A stretch of DNA of 64,000 nt, taken from contig NZ_JAJNAL010000008.1 in NCBI RefSeq assembly GCF_022271405.1, positions 1 through 64,000 on the forward strand, read 5' to 3'. Each line of letters starts with the position of its first letter. Positions within the stretch are counted from its first letter, which is position 1. Below are positions 27,406 to 35,912 of this stretch, in pieces. The notes under the pieces were generated by a model. It did not search any database and had not been told where the DNA came from. It was given only the letters and a program-made list of their open reading frames with translations. Source of the DNA: Rhodopseudomonas infernalis. GTDB taxonomy: Bacteria > Pseudomonadota > Alphaproteobacteria > Rhizobiales > Xanthobacteraceae. The position numbers and the translations under genes were made by a program.

Positions 27406-27709
27406 TTAAAGGTCTGTCAACGAATGAGCCGCCGTTGCGTCGATCGCACGGCGGCTTTTGTTTGCGTGCAGCCACGGTACAATCCCCGCAAGCCGAACGA
27501 AATTCAGCATCTTTAGGCCGACGCGGCGCTGAATTCGCGCACTATGAGATGCGCTACCTCGTTGTTTCACGAGGAAAAAGCCATCGTTTTATGCGCGCTT
27601 TCGTGCGCTAAAGGGAGTGCCTTACCTTTACGCATTTTTAGAGTCTGCCCGTCATGGTTCCGCGGTCGATCAAGAAGATCGTATTTGCGCACCAGGAAGG
27701 TAGCATCAC
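27406..27709. other. Intergenic region between flgL and first flagellin
   Basis: It holds the flgL terminator at 27427-27463 and then the flagellin promoter and leader. No exact sigma-54 or CtrA site was found. The best weak candidates are GG-N10-GC at 27476-27489 and a degenerate CtrA-like TTTA-N7-TTAG at 27627-27641. A short frame at 27544 has no support as a gene. Confidence 0.5.
27427..27463 (+). terminator. Rho-independent terminator after flgL
   Basis: AGCCGCCGT and ACGGCGGCT form a 9-bp stem around 12 bases, followed by TTTTGTTT. It closes the flgE-flgK-flgL transcript. Confidence 0.85.
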
Positions 27710-30382
27710 ATGTCAGGTATCGTTCTCTCGAACGCCGTTCGCCAGAATCTCTCGTCGCTTCAGGCCACGGCAGACTTGCTCGCCACCACCCAGAGCCGCC
27801 TCTCGTCCGGCAAGAAGGTGAACACGGCGCTCGATAATCCGACCAACTTCTTCACGGCCGCCTCGCTCGACGCCCGTGCCAGCGACATCAACAACCTCCT
27901 CGACGGCATTGGCAACGGCGTGCAGATTCTGCAGGCCGCGAACACCGGCATCACCTCGCTCACCAAGCTGGTGGACAGCGCCAAGTCGATCGCCAACCAG
28001 GCTCTGCAGACCGTCACGGGCTACGCGACCAAGTCGAACGTCTCGACCACGATCGCCGGCGCCACCGCCGACGACCTGCGCGGCACTCAGAGCTTCACCA
28101 GCTCCACCGCGCTCGGCTCCGTGCTGTTTGACGGCACCGCCGGCGGCACCACACCGCTGTCGGCCACCGATACGCTCGGCGCCGCCGCGAACTCGATCGC
28201 CAACACGGTCGCCAAGACGACGACCAACTCGGCCACCGATGGTACGGTCAACGGCACCGCTCTGAAGATCGGCACCGGTGGTGCGGATGCGACGGGCGCG
28301 ACCCTGATCAGCGCGCTGACCAACGGTGCGACTGCCTCGGCCACAGGCCCGGTGTCCGGCGACTCGATCACGGTGAACGGCAAGACCATCACCTTCACCA
28401 CCGCCGGCGCGTCCAGCAAGGACAGCTACGGCAACTACACGATCGGTATCGACCAGTCGATCGACTCGCTGCTCGACACCATCGACACCATCAACGGCAA
28501 CACCGCCAAGACGTCGACCGTCACCGGCGGCTTGATCGAGCTGCACACCGGCACCAACAGCCCGCTGACCCTCGGGGACAACTCGAACGGCACCGTGCTG
28601 AGCAAGCTCGGTCTGTCTGCCGGCACCGTTGCGTTCGGTGCCGCTGGCGCCGCTGCCAACGTCACCGACACGACGAAGCTGTTCAACACGCAGGGTGCGC
28701 TCAGCACCAGCGCGATCGCCGACGGCACCACCCTGAGCGTCAATGGCAAGACCATCACGTTCAAGGCCGCCGACGCGCCGCTCGCTTCCGACGCTTCGAC
28801 CGGCACCGGCGTGCTCGGCCGGATCTCGACCGACGGCAACGGCAATTCGACGATCTATCTCGGCAATCAGACCAACTTCACCAACGCGACCGTCGGTGAC
28901 GTGCTGACTGCCATCGATCTTGCCAGCGGTGTGAAGTCAGCCAGCATCTCGAACGGCGTGGCCAACATCAGCACCAACTCCGGCCAGACCGCTTCGACCT
29001 CCGCTGCCGGTATCACCACGATCCGTGGCTCGACCGGTGCCGACCTCAGCATCACCGGCTGGTCCGACCTGTTCAACAACATGGGTCTGACCACGTCGGC
29101 CGGCTCCGGCCCGGTGACCCTGTCGTCGACCCGCACCACCAGCGCCTCGACCATGGGCACGCTGATCGAAGACGGCTCGACCCTGAACGTCAATGGCAAG
29201 ACCATCACGTTCAAGAACGCCGCGGTTCCGACCGCGTCGTCGACCCATCAGGGCATTACCGGCAACGTCGAAACCGACGGCAACGGCAATTCGACGGTGT
29301 ACCTGCAGAAGGGCACCATCAATGACGTGCTGAAGGCGATCGACCTGGCCACCGGCGTGCAGAAGGCGACGCTGGGTGTCTCGGGTGCCACCGTGGCGAC
29401 TGCCACCGGCACCGCCAACTCGTCGATCCTGGCGAGCGGCACGCTGAAGATCTCGACCGGCCTCACCTCCGATCTGAGCATCAACGGCACCGGCAACGCG
29501 CTGGCGGCGCTGGGCCTGACGGGTCCGAGCGGCACTGCGACCACGTTCACGGCGTCTCGCGGTGCCAGCGAGGGCAACCTCGACGGCAAGAGCCTGACGT
29601 TCAGCTCGTTCAAGGGCGGTTCGGCGGTCAACGTCACGCTCGGCGACGGCACCAACGGCACGGTCAAGACGCTGGCTCAGCTCAACGTTGCGCTCGCCGC
29701 CAACAACATGACGGCGTCGATCGACAACTCGACCGGCAAGCTGACGATCGCCGCATCGAACGACTACGCCTCCTACACCCTGGGTGGCGCAGACGGCGGT
29801 GCGATCGGCGGCACCCTGGCTTCTTCGGCAACGTTCTCGGTGCCGGCGGCGCCGGTGGCTGACCCGAACGCGCAGACCACCCGCGCGGGCCTGGTCAAGC
29901 AGTTCAACGACATCATGGACCAGATCACCACCACGGCCCAGGATGCTTCGTTCAACGGCGTCAACCTGCTGAACGGCGACACCCTGAAGCTGGTGTTCAA
30001 CGAAACCGGCAAGTCGACGATCTCGATCCAGGGCGTCACCAACAACCCGACCGGCCTCGGCCTGTCGAGCCTGAACGCCGGGACCGACTTCATCGACAAC
30101 TCGCACACCAATGCGGTGCTGGCGAAGCTGAACACCGCTTCCACCACGCTGCGGTCGCAGGCTTCGGCCTTCGGTTCCAACCTGTCGATCGTGCAGGCCC
30201 GTCAGGAGTTCTCGAAGAACCTGATCAACGTGCTGCAGACCGGCTCGGCCAACCTGACGCTGGCCGACACCAACGAGGAAGCGGCCAACAGCCAGGCGCT
30301 GACGACCCGCCAGTCGATCGCAGTGTCCGCGCTGTCGCTGGCCAACCAGTCGCAGCAGGGCGTGCTCCAGCTGCTGCGCTGA
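27710..30382 (+). CDS. fliC: Giant flagellin 1
   Basis: An 890-residue flagellin. Conserved D0/D1 helices lie at both ends: residues 1-125 include LSSGKKVNTALDNPTNFFTA, and residues 715-890 include ANLTLADTNEEAANSQALTTRQ. The long middle is built from repeated modules of about 85-130 residues at roughly 217-305, 337-475, 487-617 and 624-705. The first three share a DG-x-[TS]-L-x-VNGKTITF-type strand, and B and C also share a STDGNGNST-type turn and a helix like DVLTAIDLASGV. This makes it larger than most flagellins and comparable to thick-flagellum flagellins of Bradyrhizobium. AGGAAGG lies 9 bp before the ATG. FlbT, which controls flagellin mRNA in relatives, is encoded downstream. Confidence 0.93.
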   Translation: MSGIVLSNAVRQNLSSLQATADLLATTQSRLSSGKKVNTALDNPTNFFTAASLDARASDINNLLDGIGNGVQILQAANTGITSLTKLVDSAKSIANQALQTVTGYATKSNVSTTIAGATADDLRGTQSFTSSTALGSVLFDGTAGGTTPLSATDTLGAAANSIANTVAKTTTNSATDGTVNGTALKIGTGGADATGATLISALTNGATASATGPVSGDSITVNGKTITFTTAGASSKDSYGNYTIGIDQSIDSLLDTIDTINGNTAKTSTVTGGLIELHTGTNSPLTLGDNSNGTVLSKLGLSAGTVAFGAAGAAANVTDTTKLFNTQGALSTSAIADGTTLSVNGKTITFKAADAPLASDASTGTGVLGRISTDGNGNSTIYLGNQTNFTNATVGDVLTAIDLASGVKSASISNGVANISTNSGQTASTSAAGITTIRGSTGADLSITGWSDLFNNMGLTTSAGSGPVTLSSTRTTSASTMGTLIEDGSTLNVNGKTITFKNAAVPTASSTHQGITGNVETDGNGNSTVYLQKGTINDVLKAIDLATGVQKATLGVSGATVATATGTANSSILASGTLKISTGLTSDLSINGTGNALAALGLTGPSGTATTFTASRGASEGNLDGKSLTFSSFKGGSAVNVTLGDGTNGTVKTLAQLNVALAANNMTASIDNSTGKLTIAASNDYASYTLGGADGGAIGGTLASSATFSVPAAPVADPNAQTTRAGLVKQFNDIMDQITTTAQDASFNGVNLLNGDTLKLVFNETGKSTISIQGVTNNPTGLGLSSLNAGTDFIDNSHTNAVLAKLNTASTTLRSQASAFGSNLSIVQARQEFSKNLINVLQTGSANLTLADTNEEAANSQALTTRQSIAVSALSLANQSQQGVLQLLR

Positions 30383-30410
30383 TCCGCAGCGCACGTCGCA
30401 ACATCGTCAC

Positions 30411-30443
30411 GAGGCGGCGGGGGAAACCCCGCCGTCTTTTTTT
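30411..30443 (+). terminator. Rho-independent terminator after flagellin 1
   Basis: GGCGGCGGGG pairs with CCCCGCCGTC (one G-T pair) around a short A-rich loop and is followed by seven T residues, a textbook terminator 29 bp after the stop codon. Confidence 0.93.
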
Positions 30444-30553
30444 GATTCGCGTTAGGAAAAAAAGGGCAGGGATGCCCTGCGGCGGTCTCGCCCAAACCAT
30501 CCCGCTATTTCCAGGCCATTGATAAACTACACTTTTTAAATGCCCGAGCGGCC

Positions 30554-30568
30554 TTAATCGGCTGTTAA
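30554..30568 (+). promoter_or_regulatory. CtrA-type box upstream of flagellin 2
   Basis: TTAA-TCGGCTG-TTAA is an exact match to the CtrA consensus TTAA-N7-TTAA and continues as TTAACCAT. It lies about 217 bp before the flagellin 2 start. No such exact site precedes flagellin 1. Confidence 0.65.
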
Positions 30569-30785
30569 CCATATTTTAAAGTCCGCGCGCCATAGTACCG
30601 ATGCTCAGGAAGAAGGTTTGGCCGAGAATCGGCTGCGTTGATCCGGACAGTGCGCGAGCACGGCCGAGGTCCCTCTCCAGAACAGGCGTCTAAACACAAC
30701 CGGCGAGCGACGCGGCAGAGCCCGCGCGCGAGCAGCAGCGTACGACCGAAGTCGTCGCACAGCGCGGATCAGGAAGGTTTGCACC

Positions 30786-33452
30786 ATGTCTGACGTGGTT
30801 CTCTCGGCATCAGTTCGCCAGAATCTGTTATCTCTGCAATCGACCGCAGAGCTGCTGTCGACCACCCAGAACCGGCTTGCGAGCGGCAAGAAGGTCAACA
30901 CCGCGCTCGACAATCCAACAAACTTCTTCACCGCGGCAGGGCTCGACAGCCGGGCCAGCGACATCAACAATCTGCTCGACGGCATCAGCAATGGCGTCCA
31001 GATCCTGCAGGCGGCCAACACCGGCATCACATCGCTGAACAAGCTGATCGACACCGCCAAGTCGATCGCCAACCAGGCGCTGCAGTCGAACGTCGGCTAC
31101 ACCACGAAATCAAACGTTTCAGCCACCATCGCAGGCGCGACGCCGGACGATCTGCGCGGCACCCAGACCTTCGCCAGCGCGACCGCCACCAGCAACGTGG
31201 TCAACAATGGCAATGCCGGCGGCACCACGCCGGTGGCGCTGAGCAGCACGCTCGGCGGCGGCGTCGGCAGCATCACCGGCGGCTCGGCGATCACCAAGCC
31301 GGTCGCGGCCGACAACTCGGCCACCGGCACGGCGCTGCACATCGGCACGGCCAGCGCGCTCGCGGACGGCACGACCCTGATCAGCGCGCTGACCAGCGGC
31401 CTGACCAGCACCGCAACCGGCCCGCAGGCCGGTGATGTCCTCGTCGTCAACGGCAAGACCATCACCTTCACCACGACGGGCTCGCAGGCCAACGACGGCA
31501 ACGGCAACTACACGATCGGCATCAATCAGCCGCTCAGCGCGCTGCTGGCGACCGTCGACTCGATCAACGGCAACACCAGCAATCCGTCGGTGGTCGACGC
31601 CAACGGCCGGCTCGAGTTGCACACCGGCACCAATCGTGCGCTGTCGATCAGCGATACGACCGGCGGCCAGGTGATGGCGAAGCTCAATCTGAGCCCGACC
31701 GTCGACGTGGCGCTGAACACCGGCGCGACCAGCGCGATCACCGCCACCACCAAGCTGTTCAACACGGTCGGCGGTTTGCAGACCGGCGCCATCGCCGACG
31801 GCACCACGCTGAACGTGAACGGCAAGTCGATCGTGTTCAAGGCCAGCGATCCGCCGAACGCGGCAGGCCTGCTGGCCGGTTCGGGCGTGCTCGGCAATAT
31901 CGTCACCGATACGTCGGGTAACTCGACGATCTACATGGGCACCAGCAACGCCTACACCTCGGCCACGGTCGGGGACGTGCTGACCGCGATCGATCTGGCG
32001 AGCGGCGTCAAGACCGCCACGATCGCCGGCGGCGTCGCGACCTTCGCGACCAACGGCACGCCTTCGCAGATCTCTGGTTCGGGTGTCGTGACCCTGCAGA
32101 CGTCGACCGGCGCTGATCTCAGCATCACCGGTCCGGCCGACTTCCTCAACACGCTGAAGCTGACCGGGTCCACCGGTCCCGGCCCGGCCACGGTGACCGC
32201 GACCCGCACCACCAGTGCGGCGACGATCGGCACGCTGATCCAGGACGGCGCGACGCTGAACGTCAACGGCAACATCGTCACCTTCAAGAACGCCCCGGTG
32301 CCTGCGGCGTCCGCCACCCACACCGGCGTGACCGGCAATATCGAGACCGATGGTCTCGGCAATTCGACCGTGTATCTGCAGGGCGGCACCATCGCCGACG
32401 TGCTGACTGCGATCGATCTTGCCACCGGCGTGCAGATCGCAAAGCTGAATTCGGGCGGCGCCACGCTGTCGACCCAGGTCAACTCGGCGAGTTCGTCGCT
32501 GTCGAGCGGCGCGCTGAAGATCTCGACCGGCAGCGCCTCCGATCTCACCATCAGCGGCACCGGCAATGCGCTGGTGGCGCTCGGCCTCGCCGGCAACACC
32601 GGCACCTCGACCGAGTTCAAGGCCTCGCGCGCGTCCGGCACCGGCGGCGTCTCCGGCAAGAGCCTGACCTTCACCTCGTTCAAGGGCGGAACGCCGGTCA
32701 ACGTCATCTTCGGCGACGGCACCGGCGGCACGGTGAAGACGCTGGCACAGCTCAATGCAAAGCTGGCGACCAACAACATGACCGCGCAGATCGATGCCAA
32801 TGGCTTGCTGACGATCTCCTCGAACAACGACTATGCGTCGGCGACACTCGGTTCGGTCGCCGACGGCGGCACGGTCGGCGGCACCATCACGGCGACGCTG
32901 ACCTTCAGCACGCCAAATCCGCCGGTGGCCGACGTCACCGCGCAGATGGCGCGGTCCAAGCTGGTCGATCAGTACAACAACGTCATTCAGCAGATCACCA
33001 CCACGTCGCAGGACGCCTCGTTCAACGGCGTCAATCTGCTCAACGGCGACACGCTGAAGCTGGTGTTCAACGAGACCGGCAAGTCGACTCTGAACATCGT
33101 CGGCACCGCGCTCAGCCCGGCGGCGCTCGGCCTGCCGACGCTGGTGTCCGGCGTCGACTTCATCGACAACGCCGCGACCAACAAGACGCTGACCGCTCTG
33201 AACAACGCGTCGACCACGCTGCGCTCGCAGGCGTCGTCGTATGGTTCGAACCTGTCGATCGTGCAGATCCGCCAGGACTTCGCCAAGAACCTGATTAACG
33301 TGTTGCAGACTGGCTCGTCCAACCTGACGCTTGCCGACACCAACGAAGAAGCGGCCAACAGCCAGGCACTTTCGACGCGCCAGTCGATCGCGGTCTCGGC
33401 GCTGTCGCTGGCCAACCAGTCGCAGCAGAGTGTGCTGCAGCTGCTCCGTTAA
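30786..33452 (+). CDS. fliC: Giant flagellin 2
   Basis: An 888-residue paralogue of flagellin 1 in tandem. The terminal helical domains are very similar (RLASGKKVNTALDNPTNFFTA at the N-terminus, NLTLADTNEEAANSQALSTRQ at the C-terminus). The modular centre keeps the same order but has diverged clearly, for example NVNGNIVTFKNAPVPAAS in place of NVNGKTITFKNAAVPTAS. Equal length and module order point to an old whole-gene duplication. AGGAAGG lies about 9 bp before the ATG, as in flagellin 1. Its promoter region differs from that of its twin and contains a CtrA-type box, so the two genes may be expressed at different times or levels. Confidence 0.93.
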   Translation: MSDVVLSASVRQNLLSLQSTAELLSTTQNRLASGKKVNTALDNPTNFFTAAGLDSRASDINNLLDGISNGVQILQAANTGITSLNKLIDTAKSIANQALQSNVGYTTKSNVSATIAGATPDDLRGTQTFASATATSNVVNNGNAGGTTPVALSSTLGGGVGSITGGSAITKPVAADNSATGTALHIGTASALADGTTLISALTSGLTSTATGPQAGDVLVVNGKTITFTTTGSQANDGNGNYTIGINQPLSALLATVDSINGNTSNPSVVDANGRLELHTGTNRALSISDTTGGQVMAKLNLSPTVDVALNTGATSAITATTKLFNTVGGLQTGAIADGTTLNVNGKSIVFKASDPPNAAGLLAGSGVLGNIVTDTSGNSTIYMGTSNAYTSATVGDVLTAIDLASGVKTATIAGGVATFATNGTPSQISGSGVVTLQTSTGADLSITGPADFLNTLKLTGSTGPGPATVTATRTTSAATIGTLIQDGATLNVNGNIVTFKNAPVPAASATHTGVTGNIETDGLGNSTVYLQGGTIADVLTAIDLATGVQIAKLNSGGATLSTQVNSASSSLSSGALKISTGSASDLTISGTGNALVALGLAGNTGTSTEFKASRASGTGGVSGKSLTFTSFKGGTPVNVIFGDGTGGTVKTLAQLNAKLATNNMTAQIDANGLLTISSNNDYASATLGSVADGGTVGGTITATLTFSTPNPPVADVTAQMARSKLVDQYNNVIQQITTTSQDASFNGVNLLNGDTLKLVFNETGKSTLNIVGTALSPAALGLPTLVSGVDFIDNAATNKTLTALNNASTTLRSQASSYGSNLSIVQIRQDFAKNLINVLQTGSSNLTLADTNEEAANSQALSTRQSIAVSALSLANQSQQSVLQLLR

Positions 33453-33468
33453 GCGCGACAGAACGGCA

Positions 33469-33492
33469 GCGGAGGCGCACGCGCGCCTCCGC
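33469..33492 (+). terminator. Hairpin after flagellin 2
   Basis: GCGGAGGCGC and GCGCCTCCGC pair perfectly over 10 bp around ACGC, 17 bp after the stop codon. There is no T-run, so it may be Rho-assisted or may stabilise the mRNA. Confidence 0.5.
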
Positions 33493-33661
33493 GCAACGCG
33501 GCGATTCTCGGGCCGGCAACGCCGGGCCCGACTTATCCACCGAACACGGCATTGGATAGCGACGCGTAGCCGGCGCATAACTGGCGCGCGGCCCGACGCA
33601 CCTGAGTCGTCGGCCGGTCGCGCCGACCGCGATCGACGGATCGCCATCAAAGGACAACACG

Positions 33662-34042
33662 ATGCCATTGCGAGTCGAATTGAAGCCGTTCGAGCGGATC
33701 GTGATCGGGCAAAGCGTGATCACCAATTCCGATTCGCGCACCACGTTTCTGATCGACGGCGACGCGCCGATCATGCGCGAGAAGGACATCCTCACCGCCG
33801 AGACCGCCAACACCCCGGTGAAGCGCGTCTATCTGTGCGTGCAGATGATGTATCTGCAGAACGATATTCCCGCGTATCAGGACTTGTATCTCGGCTTCAT
33901 CAAAGAACTTCTCGAGGCCGTGCCGAGTTTTCGCGACACGATCGAGGCCACGAGTAATCTAATTTTAAGCGGCCAGCTTTATAAAGCGCTGAGGGAGTTG
34001 CGGCCTCTCATCAAGCGTGAAGAAGAATTGCTGCAGAGGTAG
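33662..34042 (+). CDS. flbT: Flagellin mRNA regulator FlbT
   Basis: The 126-residue protein matches FlbT: MPLRVELKPFERIVIG at the start, ITNSDSRTTFLIDGDAP, and a C-terminal LYKALRELRPLIKREEELL. In Caulobacter FlbT binds the flagellin mRNA leader and promotes its decay before hook completion, whereas in other rhizobiales it can act positively. AAGGA lies 7 bp before the ATG. flaF begins 2 bp after the stop, so the two are translationally linked. Confidence 0.95.
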   Translation: MPLRVELKPFERIVIGQSVITNSDSRTTFLIDGDAPIMREKDILTAETANTPVKRVYLCVQMMYLQNDIPAYQDLYLGFIKELLEAVPSFRDTIEATSNLILSGQLYKALRELRPLIKREEELLQR

Positions 34043-34044
34043 TC

Positions 34045-34413
34045 ATGTCGAGTGCTGCTCAAGCGTATGCCCGTACCGCGCAACGGACGGCTTCTCCGCG
34101 GGAGATCGAAGCGCAAGCTCTGCTCAAAGCCGCCCGGCAGCTCCAGGACGTTGTGACGAACTGGGACGAGCGCGGCGCCATCGGCATGAACGAAGCGCTG
34201 ATGTTCAATCGCAAGCTGTGGTCGCTGTTCGTCAGCGACGCGCTGCGCGACGACAGCCCGCAGACGCTGGATATCCGGCAGAACATCGCCAATATCGGCG
34301 TGTTCGTGCTCAGCCAGTCGGCGGCGCTGCAGATGGCTCCGCAGGTCGAGCCGCTCAATGCGCTGATCGAGATCAACCGCAACATCGCCGCCGGTCTCAG
34401 CGGCCGCGGCTAA
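34045..34413 (+). CDS. flaF: Flagellin synthesis regulator FlaF
   Basis: A 122-residue FlaF: AQAYARTAQRTASPREIEA near the start and ALMFNRKLWSLFVSDAL in the middle, followed by a helical tail. FlaF works opposite to FlbT, favouring flagellin translation or secretion in Caulobacter. The FlbT stop and FlaF start are separated by 2 bp, with GAGG inside the end of flbT. Confidence 0.94.
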   Translation: MSSAAQAYARTAQRTASPREIEAQALLKAARQLQDVVTNWDERGAIGMNEALMFNRKLWSLFVSDALRDDSPQTLDIRQNIANIGVFVLSQSAALQMAPQVEPLNALIEINRNIAAGLSGRG

Positions 34414-34528
34414 CCGGTCCCGCGTCCAACGCGACGCGGTCTACGCCGATAACGATCCCACTCTCAGTCACGAGTGATTGCCCGCGCTTGCGCTGCAAGC
34501 CGGGGCATCATCCCAATCGCTGCTGCGT

Positions 34529-34909
34529 TCACGCGATTCGATCGGTCGGGATCGGGCCGGTGCGCTGCTGCAGTTTCGATTGATCCTGTTCGCGGAAGTA
34601 AGCGCGCGCCTTGAGCTGCCAGGATTCCGGATATTGGTTGATCACTTCGGCGGTCGACTCGTCGACCGAGACGTACACCATCGCGGCCGATGCCTGATCG
34701 AAGATCACCTGGCGCGAGATGGTGTCGGCGCCGACCTTGGCGGCGTTGCTCGCGACGGCATTGCTGCCGCCTCCGTTCGCCGTAGCGGACACGCTTTGCG
34801 GTGCGGGCAATTGTGTCGCCACGGCAGATTGGACCGCTTCAGGCTGAAGCCTGACCACGGGCGGTATCACCAATTGCCCCACCGGCTTCACGGTGAAGTC
34901 GAAACTCAT
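34529..34909 (-). CDS. FlaG-like protein
   Basis: A 126-residue protein with an unstructured, Val/Pro/Ala-rich first half and a short C-terminal beta domain (RQVIFDQASAAMVYVSVDE, then EVINQYPES) that resembles the FlaG family (R-x-x-F, then V.V.D..T.EVI.Q.P). FlaG influences filament length or capping in other bacteria. The gene is convergent with flaF and 156 bp after flgN on the same strand, so it belongs to the flagellar cluster. GGAGG lies about 6 bp before the ATG. Confidence 0.65.
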   Translation of the reverse strand: MSFDFTVKPVGQLVIPPVVRLQPEAVQSAVATQLPAPQSVSATANGGGSNAVASNAAKVGADTISRQVIFDQASAAMVYVSVDESTAEVINQYPESWQLKARAYFREQDQSKLQQRTGPIPTDRIA

Positions 34910-35065
34910 GGCAGCCTCCTGGCTCCATCAAGGTCAATTCACCCGCCCAGGAGATGCTGCACAGAAGTTTTGAAAGTTGTTCTACACCGTTCAGTCAGAT
35001 TTGATTCGAGTTGGAGCCACCGGGACGGCCCGGCCATGGCGACTGCGGCGCGGACGGCCGCGCGG

Positions 35066-35554
35066 CTACAGCGACCGGCTCACCGCGATCGGCGTCAGGT
35101 TGCGTGGGCCGGGCGCGGCGCGCCTGCCGGCGGCCGTGTAGGTCTGCGGGATGTTGCGCTTCTGCACCTCGGCATTGACGCCGCGGACGATGCCTTCCGA
35201 CACCGCGTGTGCGGTCGCCAGTACAGTGAGGTTGACCTGCAGCATCGCGCGAAACACTTCGTGGTGGCGGTGCAGGGCGCCGAGCAGGTCGGGGGTCGCT
35301 TTCGCCATGTAGGGCTGGCTGGCGCGCACCAGCGTGATCGCCGCGATATAGCGCTTGGTAAGGTCGTTCTTCTGCGGCTCGAGCTTCATCGCCTCCGGGA
35401 TCTTGCCGGCGCGGACGAGTTCGGTCTCCTGTTCGATCAGCGCCAGCAGATTGTTCATGATCTCGGTCAGCACGTTGGCGAGCTGGCGCGCGTCGATCGG
35501 TGAAGTGACGGATGGGGCCGGGGCGGGCGCCGGCTGGCGTTGCATCTGCATCAT
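35066..35554 (-). CDS. flgN: FlgN-like flagellar export chaperone
   Basis: A helical 162-residue protein. After a short Gln/Pro-rich N-terminus, ARQLANVLTEIMNNLLALIE and the following helices fit the FlgN chaperone fold that escorts FlgK and FlgL to the export gate. The C-terminus has the small PQTYTAAGR motif often seen in alphaproteobacterial FlgN proteins. AAGGA lies 7 bp before the chosen ATG, whereas the upstream frame overlaps flgJ. It is the third gene of flgI-flgJ-flgN. Confidence 0.7.
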   Translation of the reverse strand: MMQMQRQPAPAPAPSVTSPIDARQLANVLTEIMNNLLALIEQETELVRAGKIPEAMKLEPQKNDLTKRYIAAITLVRASQPYMAKATPDLLGALHRHHEVFRAMLQVNLTVLATAHAVSEGIVRGVNAEVQKRNIPQTYTAAGRRAAPGPRNLTPIAVSRSL

Positions 35555-35570
35555 GCGTCGTCCTTGCTGC

Positions 35571-35912
35571 TCAGGCCTTGCCGTTCGCCTGTTGAAGAAT
35601 GAGGGTGCGGAACACATCGCTGGCAATGCCGACGCCGCCAGCCTTCGCCACGGTCTGCGAATACTGTTCCGTCAGCATCGAGCGCCAGACCCCGGTTCCG
35701 ACCGTGTCGCCGAACGGGCCTTCGCCCTTCAGCCCCGAGGTCATCTGCGAGAACATCGAATTCAGAAACATCGCCTCGAAGTCGCGGGCGGAATTGCGTG
35801 CCTTCGTCTGGGCCTCCGGCGAGACCTTTGCGAGTGCCGCAGCCATATCGTGGTCGGGGCGGCCGTTGCGCGTCGGAGCGGTGGTCGGATAGTTGACCGG
35901 GACAAGCGACAT
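35571..35912 (-). CDS. flgJ: FlgJ-type rod-binding protein
   Basis: A 113-residue protein with only the rod-binding FlgJ N-domain: ARDFEAMFLNSMFSQMTSGL and GVWRSMLTEQYSQTVAKAGG. It lacks the muramidase domain of enteric FlgJ, as is normal in alphaproteobacteria, where a separate lytic enzyme acts. Its ATG overlaps the flgI stop as TGATG with GAGGTG 5 bp upstream, so translation is coupled to flgI. Confidence 0.88.
   Translation of the reverse strand: MSLVPVNYPTTAPTRNGRPDHDMAAALAKVSPEAQTKARNSARDFEAMFLNSMFSQMTSGLKGEGPFGDTVGTGVWRSMLTEQYSQTVAKAGGVGIASDVFRTLILQQANGKA

Larger units (their letters stand above)
30383..30785. other. Intergenic region between the two flagellins
   Basis: It contains the flagellin 1 terminator (30411-30443), a CtrA-type box (30554-30568), and a leader of about 200 bases before flagellin 2 that is a likely target for FlbT-dependent control. 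No gene is supported. Confidence 0.6.

Noticed and set aside
27404-27420. CtrA-like TTAA-N7-TCAA just after flgL
   Set aside because: One half-site is mismatched, and the site precedes the flgL terminator, where it is unlikely to drive flagellin 1.
27476-27489. Possible sigma-54 promoter before flagellin 1
   Set aside because: Only the GG-N10-GC pair fits; the rest (GGTAC, CCGC) is too far from TGGCAC-N5-TTGC, and it is over 200 bp from the gene.
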